64,000 bases of DNA from Closterium sp. Naga37s-1. Lineage: Eukaryota > Streptophyta > Zygnematophyceae > Desmidiales > Closteriaceae. The notes under the pieces are model-generated. The model had not been told where the DNA came from. It made no database searches and was given only the letters and a program-made list of their open reading frames with translations. The stretch spans positions 496,001 to 560,000 of the forward strand of contig CANJKZ010000020.1 in the NCBI GenBank assembly GCA_947471745.1. The letters are read 5' to 3'. Position 1 is the stretch's first letter. The number at the start of each line of letters is the position of its first letter. Of this stretch, positions 1 to 10,660 are shown in pieces. A program made the translations under genes and the position numbers.

Positions 1-1
1 C

Positions 2-1336
2 TTCTTTCAGACCTTCTCCCCGACCCCGAAGATGACCACTCTTCGGGTTCTGCTGCACGTCGCCGCTCAGCGTGACTACGAGCTCCACTCTCTTGACTTC
101 AGCACAGCTTTCTTGCAGGGCAGCCTGCACGAGGAGATCTGGCTGCGCCGCCCACCTGGCTTCACTGGGTCGTTCCCTCCTGGTACCCAGTGGAGCCTCC
201 GACGGCCAGTCTACGGTCTCCGACAGGCGCCGCGTGAGTGGCACGACACACTGAGGACTACACTTGCGGCTCTTGGGTTCGCTCCTTCTACTGCTGACCC
301 GTCGCTGTTTCTACGCACCGACACTTCACTGCCGCCGTTCTACATCCTCGTGTACGTCGACGACTTGGTCTTTGCCACTGCTGACACTACGGCACTCGCC
401 CACGTGAAGTCGGAGCTGCAGAAGAGACACACGTGCACAGACCTGGGTGAACTGACAAGCTATCTTGGCTTGCGGATCACCCGGGACAGAGCACGGCGCA
501 CCATCACCTTGACTCAGTCACACATGGTGCAGCAGGTCCTTCAGCGCTTCCGCTTCACGTACTCCTCGCCTCAGGCCACTCCTCTGCCTACCGGTCACTC
601 GCTCTCAGCTCTGCCTTCGGATGAGTCCGTAGAGCCGAGTGGCCCGTATCCAGAGCTTGTGGGCTGCCTCTTGTACCTGATGACCTGCACTCGACCTGAC
701 CTTGCATACCCTCTTAGCATCCTTGCACGCTATGTCGCTCCTGGTCGTCACCGGAAGGAGCACATGGATGCCGCTAAGAGGGTGTTGCGTTATTTGTGCA
801 GTACGTCGGGCATGGGGCTAGTGCTTGGAGGACGAGACCGAGTTGTACTCACTGGGCACTCAGACGCTTCTTGGGCTGACGACCAGGCTACTCAGCGGTC
901 GTCTCAGGGTTACACCTTCAGCCTTGGCTCTGGTTCTGTTTCTTGGCGTTCTACACGCTCGTCTTCCGTTCTCAGCTCCAGTTGTGAGGCTGAGATCTAC
1001 GCCACAGCCATGGCTGCACAGGAGTTACGCTGGCTCACCTACCTGCTGACCGACTTGGGAGAGCGGCCTCGTTCTCCTCCAGTGCTGTACGTCGACAACA
1101 AGGCTACCATTGCCTTGTGTGAGGAGCACAGACTGGAGCACAGAACGAAGCATATCGCTCTACGGTACTTCCTTGCTCGAGAGCTGCAGCAGCGTGGTCA
1201 GCTTCGTCTGCGTTACGTGGCCACTCGGGCCAACACTGCTGATGTGTTCACCAAGGCGCTTCAGCCTTGTGACCATCAGCGCTTCTGTACTGTTCTAGGC
1301 CTTGTGCCTACTGTGCCTCACTTGCTTACTTCTTGA
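2..1336 (+). CDS. Copia pol C-terminal part (RT and RNase H), Cop-1, 5' end outside window
   Basis: The open frame runs from the window edge; the first ATG at 32 is internal, because the upstream codons read FFQTFSPTPK, a conserved RT stretch. Visible motifs are FLQGSLHEEIWLRRPPGF, the RT catalytic YVDD, and RNase H residues in GHSDASWADD, SSSCEAEIYA and YVDNKATIAL, ending with TKALQPCDHQRF and TGA. In its family this part copies element RNA to DNA and removes the RNA strand inside virus-like particles. No stop or frameshift is present. The protein differs from the Cop-7 C-terminus at only a few residues, so Cop-1 is a close sister copy and probably recent. Gag, protease and integrase lie left of the window. 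Confidence 0.93.
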   Translation, partial: FFQTFSPTPKMTTLRVLLHVAAQRDYELHSLDFSTAFLQGSLHEEIWLRRPPGFTGSFPPGTQWSLRRPVYGLRQAPREWHDTLRTTLAALGFAPSTADPSLFLRTDTSLPPFYILVYVDDLVFATADTTALAHVKSELQKRHTCTDLGELTSYLGLRITRDRARRTITLTQSHMVQQVLQRFRFTYSSPQATPLPTGHSLSALPSDESVEPSGPYPELVGCLLYLMTCTRPDLAYPLSILARYVAPGRHRKEHMDAAKRVLRYLCSTSGMGLVLGGRDRVVLTGHSDASWADDQATQRSSQGYTFSLGSGSVSWRSTRSSSVLSSSCEAEIYATAMAAQELRWLTYLLTDLGERPRSPPVLYVDNKATIALCEEHRLEHRTKHIALRYFLARELQQRGQLRLRYVATRANTADVFTKALQPCDHQRFCTVLGLVPTVPHLLTS

Positions 1337-1572
1337 CTCTGTTTGTACTGTGATCTCTATATATATACCTGCATACTTACACTTGCTAGGTTGTGCTCAC
1401 TGTACCCCTTGCTATATTATTAAACTGCATGTGAACTGGTCTTGTGACCACTTGCTTGTGCTCGGAATTTGTGTGGTTTCCTCGAGATCCACCCTGAGCT
1501 TGCTTTGCCCTTCCTGACTGGTCTTGTGACCACTACTTGCTCTGGCTATCCCCCATTTCGCCTATGGGGGCG

Positions 1573-1713
1573 TGTCAAAACATATGCATAATTGTATCTA
1601 GGCTATATTGGGGCTAGCCTTAGGGGGTACACAAATAGTCTCGACACTCTAGTCTTGTACCCCAATCTTCACCTAATCATCACTTTCTCGTTCCCTAGCT
1701 AGTGATTCTAACA
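1573..1713 (+). repeat. 3' LTR of Cop-1 (141 bp)
   Basis: It starts TGTCAAAA and ends CTAACA, like the other short LTRs in the window, and contains the shared core GGCTA...TAGCC followed by AGGGGGTAC. The purine tract tatgggggcg lies directly upstream. The 5' partner is outside the window, so age cannot be read. The bases right after it (ggggagt) look like the polypurine tract of the Cop-2 family. Confidence 0.85.
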
Positions 1714-1720
1714 GGGGAGT

Positions 1721-2141
1721 TGGGCGCCAACCAGCTGCACGCACCTGCGAAGCAGGTGCACCGTTGTCCCGCGGATGTCACGCTGTGCAGCCGACTTACT
1801 GCAGCGTTGGCACACCGCGGACTGGCAACATTGGCAAGTCGCGACTCTGCTCTGCTGGAGCGCGGTCGACCAAGTCGTGCTGGCACGCGGTCGACCGTGC
1901 TGCGCTGGCAGTCGACCAGCAGCCTTGCTAGGTCTCATGTAGTCTGTGTTGCCAATGTTGATGCAATCATTCTGAACTTTTGTTGTCATGTTTTCCTAGT
2001 GAAACTCTTGCCAATTTTCCCCGTGCACTAGCAAGCAGTGTTAGCACTTGGAAACGACTAAGGAACGAACAAACGCGGAGATCACACGAGCATCCGTGCC
2101 TAGCCCGTAGTCTAGCTCCCGTTGCACTAGTTATCTCCGCA
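1721..2141 (+). repeat. 5' LTR of Cop-2 (421 bp)
   Basis: It begins TGGGCGCC and ends ATCTCCGCA, a TG...CA LTR equal in length to the copy at 7973-8393. It is followed by tggtgcggtgagcg, which starts with TGG as a tRNA primer site should but is not the initiator-Met site used by the other Copia elements; I do not recognise the tRNA. A purine tract (acaggggagt, 1711-1720) lies just before it, which is unusual for a 5' LTR. Confidence 0.88.
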
Positions 2142-2208
2142 TGGTGCGGTGAGCGTGGACGACACCGCGAAGAAACCTTCGGTTTAGCTGACTTCTCACT
2201 CACCTAGC

Positions 2209-2243
2209 TGGCAACACAGACTACATCAGACCTAGCAAGGCTG
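2209..2243. repeat. 35-bp inverted copy of an LTR segment in the Cop-2 leader
   Basis: This leader segment is the exact reverse complement of 8172-8206 in the 3' LTR, and of 1920-1954 in the 5' LTR with one mismatch. It lies 67 bp after the LTR end and just before the gag start. A transcript containing both copies could fold into a 35-bp duplex. Confidence 0.9.
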
Positions 2244-2254
2244 TGCTGGACGCC

Positions 2255-3811
2255 ATGGTGGACCCCGTAGTTGAGGCGGGCGTGGTGGACACCTTGGAAG
2301 CACGGCTGGAGGACGTGAGGAGACGTCATGCGGCGAACGAGTACGGAACTCTCCCGCTGACGGTCGTCGAGGCTGGCATCCGCGCCTTGTGGGCGACGGA
2401 GCACCCCCCTTCTCGGCCTGCATCTCCTCGACTGGTGAACAACGCAGGCGGCGTCGACGCGGGAGTCAACGCCGCGGGTGACCAAGTCGGTAGCAGCGCG
2501 GGAGGCACGTCGAGGCAACGAGGTGTGATTCACGCCGATGAAGTCGGCGGCGTTCAGGCGCGAGGGATGCAGTCGCCCGCGGCTGCAGGGGCCTCACGGG
2601 GCTACGTCGCAGGCAGACGAAGTGAATTGGCGCCGATGTCGGCGACACACGTGACCGCAGGAGGAATTGCGCCGAGCTACGGCTACTTCAAGTTTACGCC
2701 GGACAGGATCTCGGTCACCCCTCTGCTGGTCGGTCGTCCCGACATCCTCACGTAGAAGGAAACCATCGAGCCCCAGCTGGAGATGGCCGGGCTGATGGGC
2801 TTCGCCCGCGGGACCGTGGCGACGCCGGAGGAGCACTACCCCGACCTGTGAGCGGAATTTCGCGCCGTGCAGTTGCTGACCTTTACGGTCATCTCGCGGT
2901 GTTGCTCGCCGGGCGTACAGATCGCCCTGAAGTCGTGCAGGGAGTACCTCGACGCCGGCCACCGGGCGTGGCATTTCATCGAGTCAACTTACCAGGTCAC
3001 TGACGACTTGTTCATCGCCCAGCTTGAGGGGCAGCTGACGCACCTGCGTATGGGCGATCAGGAGACCGCGACCGACTACTGCAACCGAGCTCGGCGAATT
3101 CTCGCCACCATACGGATGGCTGGCGCGCAATACTCGACGGCTTCGTACGTCACGCACGTCATGCAAGGACTCCCGAACAGCTACAACCTGCTGAAGCGGC
3201 TGTCGATGGCGCCGAGCATGCGGGCGACGCTCAACGAGGACACATTGACCTCGTACATCGTGCAGGACGAGGCGATGCAGGAGGCTGAGCGGTCCCAGGA
3301 GCTCCTCGTGCAAGTGAATTATGTCGCCCCCGCGAAGCAAGGTGGTCGACCGGGACAGCGCGGACAATCTGGTGGCAGTCACCGCGGTGGCGAGAAGCCG
3401 GCGAAGGACGCCGACAAGCAGAAGTCTGTCAAGGATGGCGGTCGTGGAGGAGGAGGTCGACGTCGGGAATGCTGGCTGTGCGGCGATCCCGATCACCTCT
3501 CCTTTGAGTGTCCCGACCGCAGTGACTCGGACGACGACGAAACCAAGGGAGGCCGCGGGAGGTCTAGCAGCCGTCGTCCGCGTCGAGGAAACCAGCCGCG
3601 AACGGAGAAGCAGTCGACGAAGTCGACCTCGGCGAAGGACGCCGACTCTTCCGCGGGTGCCAAAGGGCGAGGCGACAAGGAGGCGTCGTGCTCGCTGGTC
3701 GGTATCGTAGAGCCGACCGTCTCGCTGGCAAGGATTTCCAGGCAGTGGCGGCAGCTGTGCAAGCGAACACCGTGGTGGTCCTGCTCGACAGCGGCTGCTC
3801 GCACCACCTGA
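2255..3811 (+). pseudogene. Cop-2 gag, broken by two stop codons
   Basis: The first in-frame ATG is at 2255; 2243 is a GTG. The same frame continues across TAG at 2753-2755 and TGA at 2846-2848. After these stops it shows a Copia gag core (AWHFIESTYQVTDDLFIAQLEGQL, then RRILATIRMAGAQYS and MQGLPNSYNLLKRL). A basic, Arg/Lys/Gly-rich stretch and a canonical zinc knuckle follow, CWLCGDPDHLSFEC (C-X2-C-X4-H-X4-C). Gag would form the particle and bind element RNA. Gag-frame homology ends near 3725 and continues in the -1 frame as pol. I saw no clear slippery heptamer, so a simple indel is the likelier cause. Confidence 0.8.
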
Positions 3812-6800
3812 TGGGGACGAAGGAGGCCTTCGTCGACTTGGGGCCGAGCGGCGACGTGAAGCACGTGCGCGTCTTCAATGGGGCGCTGCAGGACGTTCGC
3901 GGCCGTGGCACGGTTGCTCTGCAAGGGAAGGCCGGAAAGCGGGTGCTCATCTCCGACGTTCGCTACGTCCCGGGCGTACAGGCGAATCTGCTTTCGGCTG
4001 GCCAGCTGAAGGAGAGCGGGGTGACGCTGAAGGACGACGGCGACCGGATGTTGCTCGTCTCCGCGGCGGGGGACGTGCTCGGTCGCGCGACGTACACCTT
4101 CCGGGTCCTCTGCACTGACCTTCGCCCATGCGCGGTAAAGTCGACGACGCCCGCGAAAGAGGAGGTGGCTCTGCGGGCGATAGTCTCAGCGACGAAGGCA
4201 ACCCCGGACAGGCTGCACGCGAGGCTTGCGCATGTCGGCATGGACACCATACGGAGCTCGGCAAAGCACGAGGTCGCCACTGGGCTGGACCTCAAGTCGG
4301 CGTCTGGCGCCGACTCACCGTGTGTTTCGTGCGTCGGCGGGAAGCTGGCGCGGCACACCTTCCCCGACCACGGCTCCGAAGCCAACGACGTCCTGGCCGT
4401 CGTGCACATCGACTTGTGCGGGCCATTTCGCGTGGCTGCCAAGGACGGCAGCCTGTACTTCCTGCTGCTGAAGGACCGCAAGACCCGCTACGTGTGGGTG
4501 AGGCCGGTCGCCAAGAAGTCGGACGTGTTGCTGGAGTTCCAGAAGTGGCTGGTGCTGGTGGAGTGGCAGGCGAAGCATTCGGTGCTGCAACTGCGTTCTG
4601 ACCGCGGAGGGGAATTCCTCGGAAAGGACTTCACCGCATTCGTGGACAGCAAGGGAATCGTCCACGACTTGACCTGCCCTTACACCCCGCAACAGAATGG
4701 CATGGCGGAGCGGGAGATGAGGACGGTGGTGGAGTCGGTGCGGACGATGCTGCTGCACATGGGCGTGCAGCACCACTGGTGGCATCTCGCTCTGCGGCAG
4801 GCCGTCTGGGTTCGCAACTACCTGGAGCGGTCGTCGCTGCCCGCGGGGACGACGCCGTACCAGCTCCTCACCGGGCAGAAGCCCGACTTGTCGATGGCGC
4901 GGGTGTGGGGCTGCATGGCGCAATTCCTCGTCCCTGAGCAGCAGCGCGGTGGGAAGCTGAAGGCGAAGGCCCGGTGGGGCCTTCACCTCGGCGTGTCGGA
5001 GGAGAGCAAAGGCTGGGAGCTCCTCGACATCGCCGCCAACCGGGTGGTCACCACGTCGGACGTGGTGTTCTACGAAACTCTGTCGCTGGAGGTGTGGAAG
5101 TCGGACCTCGGGCCAGCGTCGGGGCGGACGCGGGCCAACCCGCCGACGGACACCTCGACGGCGACGCTTCCTCTGCTCGCCGAGGTCGGTGAGCAGGCTG
5201 ATGAGGATGCCGCGGTCGCCCCTGCCTCGCCATCTCCTGCCCCTTCTTCCCATCCCCTTCCCGTCGAACTGCGTGGCCTGAATCCGGTGTCGGCCTTCGG
5301 CGATGAGGGGAGCCGTGGGGTGTCGCCTGTGGCGCCGGCCAAGAGCATCGCCGGTGGCCGACGTGACGCCCAGCCAGTCGCGGAGAAGCGGGCCGCAGAA
5401 GTGCAGCCAACTTTAGAGACCGCGATGGAAACCGCGAAGGAAACCGCGAAGGAGACCACGGAGGAAACCGTGAAGGAAACCGCGGAGGAGACCGCGGAGG
5501 AAACCGTGGAGGAAACCGCGGAGGAGACCGTGGAGGAGACTGCGGAGGAGCCCGCAGCTAGCAGGCAGCTGACAGGGGAACAGGCAGCAGCTAAGCCGAC
5601 CGCGGAGGAGTTGGCAGGGGAGCTGTCGAACGAGGAGCTCGCGTCAGAGGAGCGGACGACAAGGGAGCAGTTCGATGATGGCACATCGAGCGACGTGGTG
5701 GAGGTGCAGCCTCGACCTCGGAAGTCGGGCCGAAATCGGAGGCCACCCGACTTCTTCGTCCCCGCTGCCTTCACCACGGTGTACGATGTGGACGACGACG
5801 ACCTGGCGTATGATGACGCCGAGGAGGATGAGGAGTTTGCGGAGCTCGACCCCGACATGCATGCCGACCCCGAGCACCGTTGGGACATCTCGACGATGAC
5901 GGCGAAGGAGGCGTTGGCGGGCTGGAAGGGCCCGACGGTGAAGGCCGCCATGGAGGAGGAGATTCGCAGCCTCATCAACATGGGAACTTGGGAGCTGGTC
6001 GAACGCCCGCCGGGGGTGTACATAATGAAGAACCGGTGGGTGCTGACGACGAAGTACCGCATCGACGACACCGTCGAGCGCGAAAAGGCGAGGCTGGTCG
6101 TGAAAGGCTTCACGCAGGTGTATGGCGCCGACTACGACGCGACGTACGCGCCGGTGAGCAGCTACGTCACGCTGAGGATTTTCCTCAGCATCGTCGCCGT
6201 CCTCGACTTCAACCTGATGCGGCTGGACATGAAGAACGCCTTTTTGCAGAGCAAGCTCGACCGCGTGCGGTACATGTACCAGCCGGACTACTTCAACGAC
6301 GGGACCGGCCGGGTGTGCAAGCTGCTGAAGAGCCTCTATGGGCTAAAGTAGTCGCCGCTGCTGTGGTACACGGCTCTCAACGACGTGTTGGTTGGCGCCG
6401 GGTGGAAGAAGAGCCAAGTCGACGAGGCTCTGTACTTCAAGGTCGGCGACGACAAGGTGACCTGCTGGGTGCTGTTCTACGTCGACGACCTTCTTGCCGC
6501 GAGCAGCAGCACCGCGATGCTGAAGGAGCTGAAGGAGCTGCTGGAAGCCGCCTTCGAGCTGCGCGAGATTTCGCCGGTGCAGACTTATCTCGGCCTGGAG
6601 ATCGTGCGCGATAGGCCGACGCGGAAGCTGTGGCTGCACCAGCAGGGCTACGCCGACAAGCTGCGTCGACGCTTCATCGACGAGGAGCAGACCGGGCGCA
6701 CTCCGAAAACGCCGGTCTCCGTCGCCGCCTACGCGGAGCAGACATTCGAGGACGAGGAGGCGCAGGAGCACGAGGAGGAGGAGTACCGGCAGAAGGTCGG

Positions 6801-7488
6801 CTCGCTGCAGTTCGCAGCGACGACGACGAGGCCGGACATCGCATTCGCGTGCAGCAAGCTGGGGAGCGGCCTCACGGTGAGGAGCGACCAGCACTGGCGC
6901 GAGGTCGACCGCTGCCTCGCCTACCTCGCCAACACGCGAGACACCGCCTTGGAGTTCGGCGGTGGTCCGGAATCGCTGGAGTTGGTCGGCTACGTGGACG
7001 CCGACGACGCCGGCGACAAGCAGAACCGGATGAGCACGGGCGGCTACGTGTTCGTCTACGAAGGGGCAGCGGTCTCCTGGTCGAGCCAGTGCATCAAGTG
7101 CGCGACGCTGTCGTCGACCGAGTCGGAGTACGTGGCGGCCGTCGAAGCCGGCAAGGAGGGACGTCGCCTTCGCTTCCTCCTCGCGGAGTTCCAGCGGCTG
7201 GACGCCGGAAAGCTGACTGCCCTCAGGGTGGACAACAAGTCGGCCATCACGGTCACCGAGGGCATGGGGTTGACGGGCAACCTCAAGCACATGGAGCGGC
7301 GACAGGCCTGGCTGCAGCAGATGATGAAGCGCGGGAAGTTTTTGCTGAAGTACATCCTGACCGCTGAGCAGCCGGCCGACTTCCTGACGAAGGCGCTGCA
7401 CTACCCGGCTTTCAACCGGTGCTCCGTTGCAATCGGCCAAGTGCGCCTGGCCGATGTGGGCGACGGTGACAACGACGTGCAGCAGTAG
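3688..7488 (+). pseudogene. Cop-2 pol (protease, integrase, RT, RNase H) with one amber codon
   Basis: Domains in order: aspartic protease (VVLLDSGCSHHLMG); pre-integrase zinc region (HARLAHVGMDTI, CVSCVGGKLARHTF); integrase core (HIDLCGPF, RSDRGGEF, QQNGMAERE); an acidic linker with ET repeats; RT (EKARLVVKGFTQ, LDMKNAFLQ, YVDDLLAAS); RNase H (GYVDADDAGDKQNRMSTGG, SSTESEYVA, RVDNKSAI), ending with a stop at 7486-7488. The frame is open except for TAG at 6349-6351 in the conserved RT stretch SLYGLK-stop-SPLLWY, where relatives have Gln, so CAG to TAG is the likely change. The break falls before the YVDD box, so this copy cannot make active RT without readthrough. Confidence 0.9.
5417..5550 (+). 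repeat. In-frame ET-repeat tract in the Cop-2 integrase-RT linker
   Basis: Tandem 12-bp units encode variants of KETA, EETA and EETV. The tract is acidic and probably helical or disordered. It lies between the integrase core and the RT, where the other Copia elements here carry unrelated repeats. Confidence 0.85.
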
Positions 7489-7667
7489 GTGCCATGCCCT
7501 TTTGCATGGCTGGTGCGGTGACCGGCGTGCTGTGCGTTGTGTGCACGCCGACGGGCAATTCTCCGAGCAGTACTGCCGTGTGGGCCAGGGGGGGCCCAAG
7601 CGTGAACGCGGCAGGGGAGTGTCAATAGGAGTAGTGTTTGGCCCCGTCCTCGCTTGGGCGGAGCCGA

Positions 7668-7835
7668 CCGCGGGGGCCGCGAAACCGCAGGAGGACCGCG
7701 GGGGCCACGAAACCGCGGGAGGACCGCGGGGGACGCAAAACCGCGGGAGGACCGCGGGAGACGGGAAACCGCGGGAGGACCGCGGGGGCCGCGAAACCAC
7801 GGGAGGACCGCGGGGGACGCGAAACCGCGGGATAC
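7668..7835 (+). repeat. Tandem repeat of about 27-30 bp in the Cop-2 3' untranslated region
   Basis: About six imperfect copies of a unit built on gaaaccgcgggaggaccgcg lie between the pol stop (7488) and the 3' LTR (7973). The rest of 7489-7972 has no coding frame that I can support. Confidence 0.85.
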
Positions 7836-7972
7836 CCGGTCAACCAAGATACCCGGGCGATGTGCACGAAAGTCGCCGGGGGTGTTTTCTGCGGAGGTGG
7901 TATCCCGAGGTCGACGTGGCTGGTGGGCGCCGTCACGGGTGGAGTGTCTGCGCTGGGCATGTGACGGGGAGT

Positions 7973-8393
7973 TGGGCGCCAACCAGCTGCACGCACCTGC
8001 GAAGCAGGTGCACCGTTGTCCCGCGGATGTCACGCTGTGCAGCCGACTTACTGCAGCGTTAGCACACCACGGACTGGCAACATTGGCAAGCCGCGACTCT
8101 GCTCTGCTGGAGCGCGGTCGACCAAGTTGTGCTGGCACGCGGTCGACCGTGCTGCGCTGGCAGTCGACCAGCAGCCTTGCTAGGTCTGATGTAGTCTGTG
8201 TTGCCAATGTTGATGCAATCATTCTGAACTTTTGTTGTCATGTTTTCCTAGTGAAACTCTTGCCAATTTTCCCCGTGCACTAGCAAGCAGTGTTAGCACT
8301 TGGAAACGACTAAGGAACAAACGAACGCGGAGATCACACGAGCATCCGTGCCTAGCCCGTAGTCTAGCTCCCGTTGCACTAGTTATCTCCGCA
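7973..8393 (+). repeat. 3' LTR of Cop-2 (421 bp)
   Basis: It is the partner of 1721-2141, with about seven differences by eye. It is preceded by the purine tract acggggagt (7964-7972). The following bases belong to the RT frame of Cop-3. Confidence 0.9.
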
Positions 8394-9163
8394 TTTGCCA
8401 CATCGCACTCCTCTGCCTACAGGCCACTCCTTCTCAGCTCCACCTTCGGACGAGTCCGTAGAGCCGAGTGGCCCGTATCCAGAGCTTGTGGGCTGCCTCA
8501 TGTACCTGATGACGTGCACACAACCTGACCTTGCATACCCTCTCAGCATCCTTGCTCGCTTCGTCGCGTCCGGGCGACACAGGAAGGAGCACTGGACAGC
8601 TGCGCAGAGGGTACTGCGTTACTTGTGCAGTACATCGGGCATGGGGCTCGTGCTTGGAGGACAGGGTCCAGTGGTACTCATAGGACACTCCGACGCTTCT
8701 TGGGCCGATGACCGGGCGACTCAGCGGTCGTCACAGGGTTACTCTTTCAGTCTCGGCTTTGGTTCTGTCTCGTAGAGGTCCACTCGTTCATCTTCTATGC
8801 TTGGGTCCAACTGTGAGGCCGATCTACGCTTGGGCTATGGCTGCACAGGAGTTACGCTGGCTGACCTACCTGCTGACTGACTTGGGTGAGCGGCCTCGTT
8901 CTCTTCCAGTTCTGTACGTCGACAACAAGGCCATGATTGCCTTGTGTCAGGAGCAAAGGCTGGAGCACAGAACGAAGCACATTGCTCTTCGTTACTTTCT
9001 TGCTCGAGAGTTGCAGCAGCGTGGTCAGTTGCGCCTTGCTTACGTGGCCTCTCGGGCCAACACTACTGATGTCTTCACCAAGGCCCTTGTGCCTGGTGAT
9101 CATCAGCGTTTCTGCACTACTTTAGGCCTTGTGCCTACTCTGCCTTACCTGCTGGTTGCTTGA
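8394..9163 (+). pseudogene. Cop-3: Copia RT/RNase H 3' fragment, decayed
   Basis: The sequence starts inside RT (TPLPTGHSFSAPPSDESVEPSGPYPELVG at the protein level, shown only in part by the clade pattern) and continues through RNase H to the end of pol. There is a TAG at 8773-8775 where relatives have Trp (SVSWRS). A 2-bp loss near 8820 (gaggccgatctac against gaggctgagatctac in relatives) moves the remainder into another frame ending at 9161-9163. It belongs to the short-LTR clade. Everything upstream of RT is missing because Cop-2 sits directly to the left. Confidence 0.85.
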
Positions 9164-9376
9164 CTTGTCTTGTACTGTGACCTATATATATATATAAATA
9201 TATATATATATATGTGTACCTTCATGCTTGCTCTTGCTAAGTTGTGATCACTGTACTGCTTGTGCTTTTATAACTCTGCATGTGAACTGGCCTTGTGGCC
9301 TCTTGCTTGTGCTCAGAATGCGTGGTGATCTTGAGAACCACCTTGAGCTTTGCTCTGCTTTGTTCTCTTGCTTGAC

Positions 9377-9511
9377 TGTGGTAGTCTCTACTGAGGTTGT
9401 AGGCTGTAATGGGGTAGTCTCTACTGAGTACAACACTTTAGGGTTAGACATTGCCCTATTTGTACTCATACATCATTTCTAGTCATTCATTCCTGCACAT
9501 TATTTCTGACA
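9377..9511 (+). repeat. Probable 3' LTR of Cop-3
   Basis: This stretch has the layout of the clade LTRs (tgtaggctgtaatggggtag, then gtacaac, tagggtt, and an end TTTCTGACA) and follows the typical 3' untranslated region with its TATATA run (about 9184-9213). The usual TGTCAAAC start and C-rich/G-rich hairpin are missing, so the left edge is uncertain by several bases. Confidence 0.6.
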
Positions 9512-9764
9512 TTTCATGGGGTTGTACATTGTAACAGCAAGTGAAGACGCCGTGGATTCTACCAATATGCGCAACAAAGTTCTCAAGAGATGTGTGATCC
9601 CAAGCCTAACAAGCAACACTCGATCGAGCAGCAAACACCAAGGATCCCATCTGTGTGTCCAAGACATAAACTGCCTGCAGCAGTTATGTTTCAAGCATAC
9701 AAGGCATATAAGGATGCAATGTGTGTTACGATCCCATGAGGGTCTCAGGCTAAATCGTGCTTAG
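9512..9764. other. Unassigned non-coding stretch
   Basis: About 250 bp of lower-GC sequence between the Cop-3 LTR and the inverted integrase fragment. I see no convincing ORF, repeat or RNA gene. Confidence 0.5.
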
Positions 9765-10605
9765 GGTTGATCGCGGAGCAGACCCTCCAGCTCCAGCACC
9801 TCCAGCTCCAGCACCCCCCAAACGAGCACCCCCTGAACGAGCACCTCCAGTGCCAGGACCTCCAGCTCCAACACCCCCTAAGTTCACCGTAACCTATTGC
9901 GGAAGGGCCGAAGGCCGCGGAGCGGACCGTGCGGAGGATTGTGGGGAGGGAGATGACACCGAACGTGCTACTGAGGGCAGGGGGGTAGCGTGAGACACAC
10001 CTGATAGGGCAGGACCTGGGGGGGCTGGGGGCTAGAGGAGCGGGAGCAGGAGGAGGAGTGGGGGCGAGGAAAAGAGGAGGGGGAGAAACCGGGAGACCTC
10101 GACAGGGGTAGCGGGTGTAGTAGGACACAGACTCATCAAAGGTGACGTCACGAGAGTCAAGGAACCGGTGGAGGGGTGGGTGGTAAAACCCAAAGTCAGG
10201 AGAGTCCACCGGGAAACCAAGGAAGACATACGGGATGGCGCGGGCCGAGAGCTTGTCCGCAGAAGTGTCGCGGACAAGCGCAAGGCAGGCCCATGCTCGA
10301 AACTCCGACGCAACACCAGGGGACCCTGTCCAAAGAGTGGTCGGTAAATCCCCTGGTCATGAGACACGAGACCAGAGGTTCAGCTGGTAGGTGGCGTAAC
10401 GAACCGCGTAGGGTACAGAAAATGGGGCGCATCGGCATGGATCATGGAGATGCGGGCGATCTCCATGACGAAGCCAATACGGCGCTCAGCAACCCATTTT
10501 GCTGTGTGGACTCCGGAAGCGTCCAGGACTGTGTGATTCCCTGTTTGCCGCAGAATCCGGCAAGCACGCTGGAGCGAAACTCACCCCCACGGCCGTACTA
10601 CTTGT

Positions 10606-10606
<1 letters not shown>
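9765..10606 (-). pseudogene. Inverted Copia integrase C-terminal fragment with linker
   Basis: Read on the minus strand from 10606, it begins at the integrase GRGGEF motif, continues through LPESTQQNG and the conserved DVTFDESVSYYTRYP stretch (about 10090-10150), and ends in a Pro/Ala- and Gly-rich linker. Several frameshifts split it, for example just after QQNG. It is a short-LTR-clade fragment lying head to head with Cop-4, with a long A tract at the junction. Confidence 0.75.

Positions 10607-10655
<49 letters not shown>
10607..10655. repeat. Homopolymer of 49 A
   Basis: An uninterrupted run of A separates the minus-strand integrase fragment from the plus-strand Cop-4. In one frame it reads as poly-Lys and artificially joins Cop-4 to upstream sequence. 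Confidence 0.97.
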
Positions 10656-10656
<1 letters not shown>

Positions 10657-10660
10657 AAAC

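Larger units (their letters stand above)
1721..8393 (+). mobile_element. Cop-2: Copia LTR retrotransposon, near full length, decayed
   Basis: Two LTRs of exactly 421 bp (1721-2141 and 7973-8393) flank gag and pol in the order gag, protease, integrase, RT, RNase H, which is Copia order. A purine tract (acggggagt) abuts the 3' LTR. Gag carries two nonsense codons, pol one, and gag and pol are in different frames, so this copy is inactive. The LTRs differ at about seven bases by eye, mostly transitions. No matching 5-bp target duplication is found: ggagt precedes and tttgc follows. Its proteins are clearly a different lineage from the other Copia elements here. Confidence 0.85.

Noticed and set aside
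3688-3811. Programmed -1 frameshift between Cop-2 gag and pol
   Set aside because: The frames overlap, but I see no slippery heptamer near the homology switch at about 3725, and the copy has other lesions. An indel is more likely.
4315-8222. Long minus-strand open frames over Cop-2 (for example 5070-6113, 6343-7800, 7401-8222)
   Set aside because: They lie antisense to clear pol coding sequence, are Arg-, Ser- or Pro-rich from GC codon bias, and show no domain motif.
10499-10660. Apparent N-terminus of the 1494-codon frame with a poly-Lys tract
   Set aside because: The Lys run is the A homopolymer and the part before it is antisense to the integrase fragment; it is not a real start.
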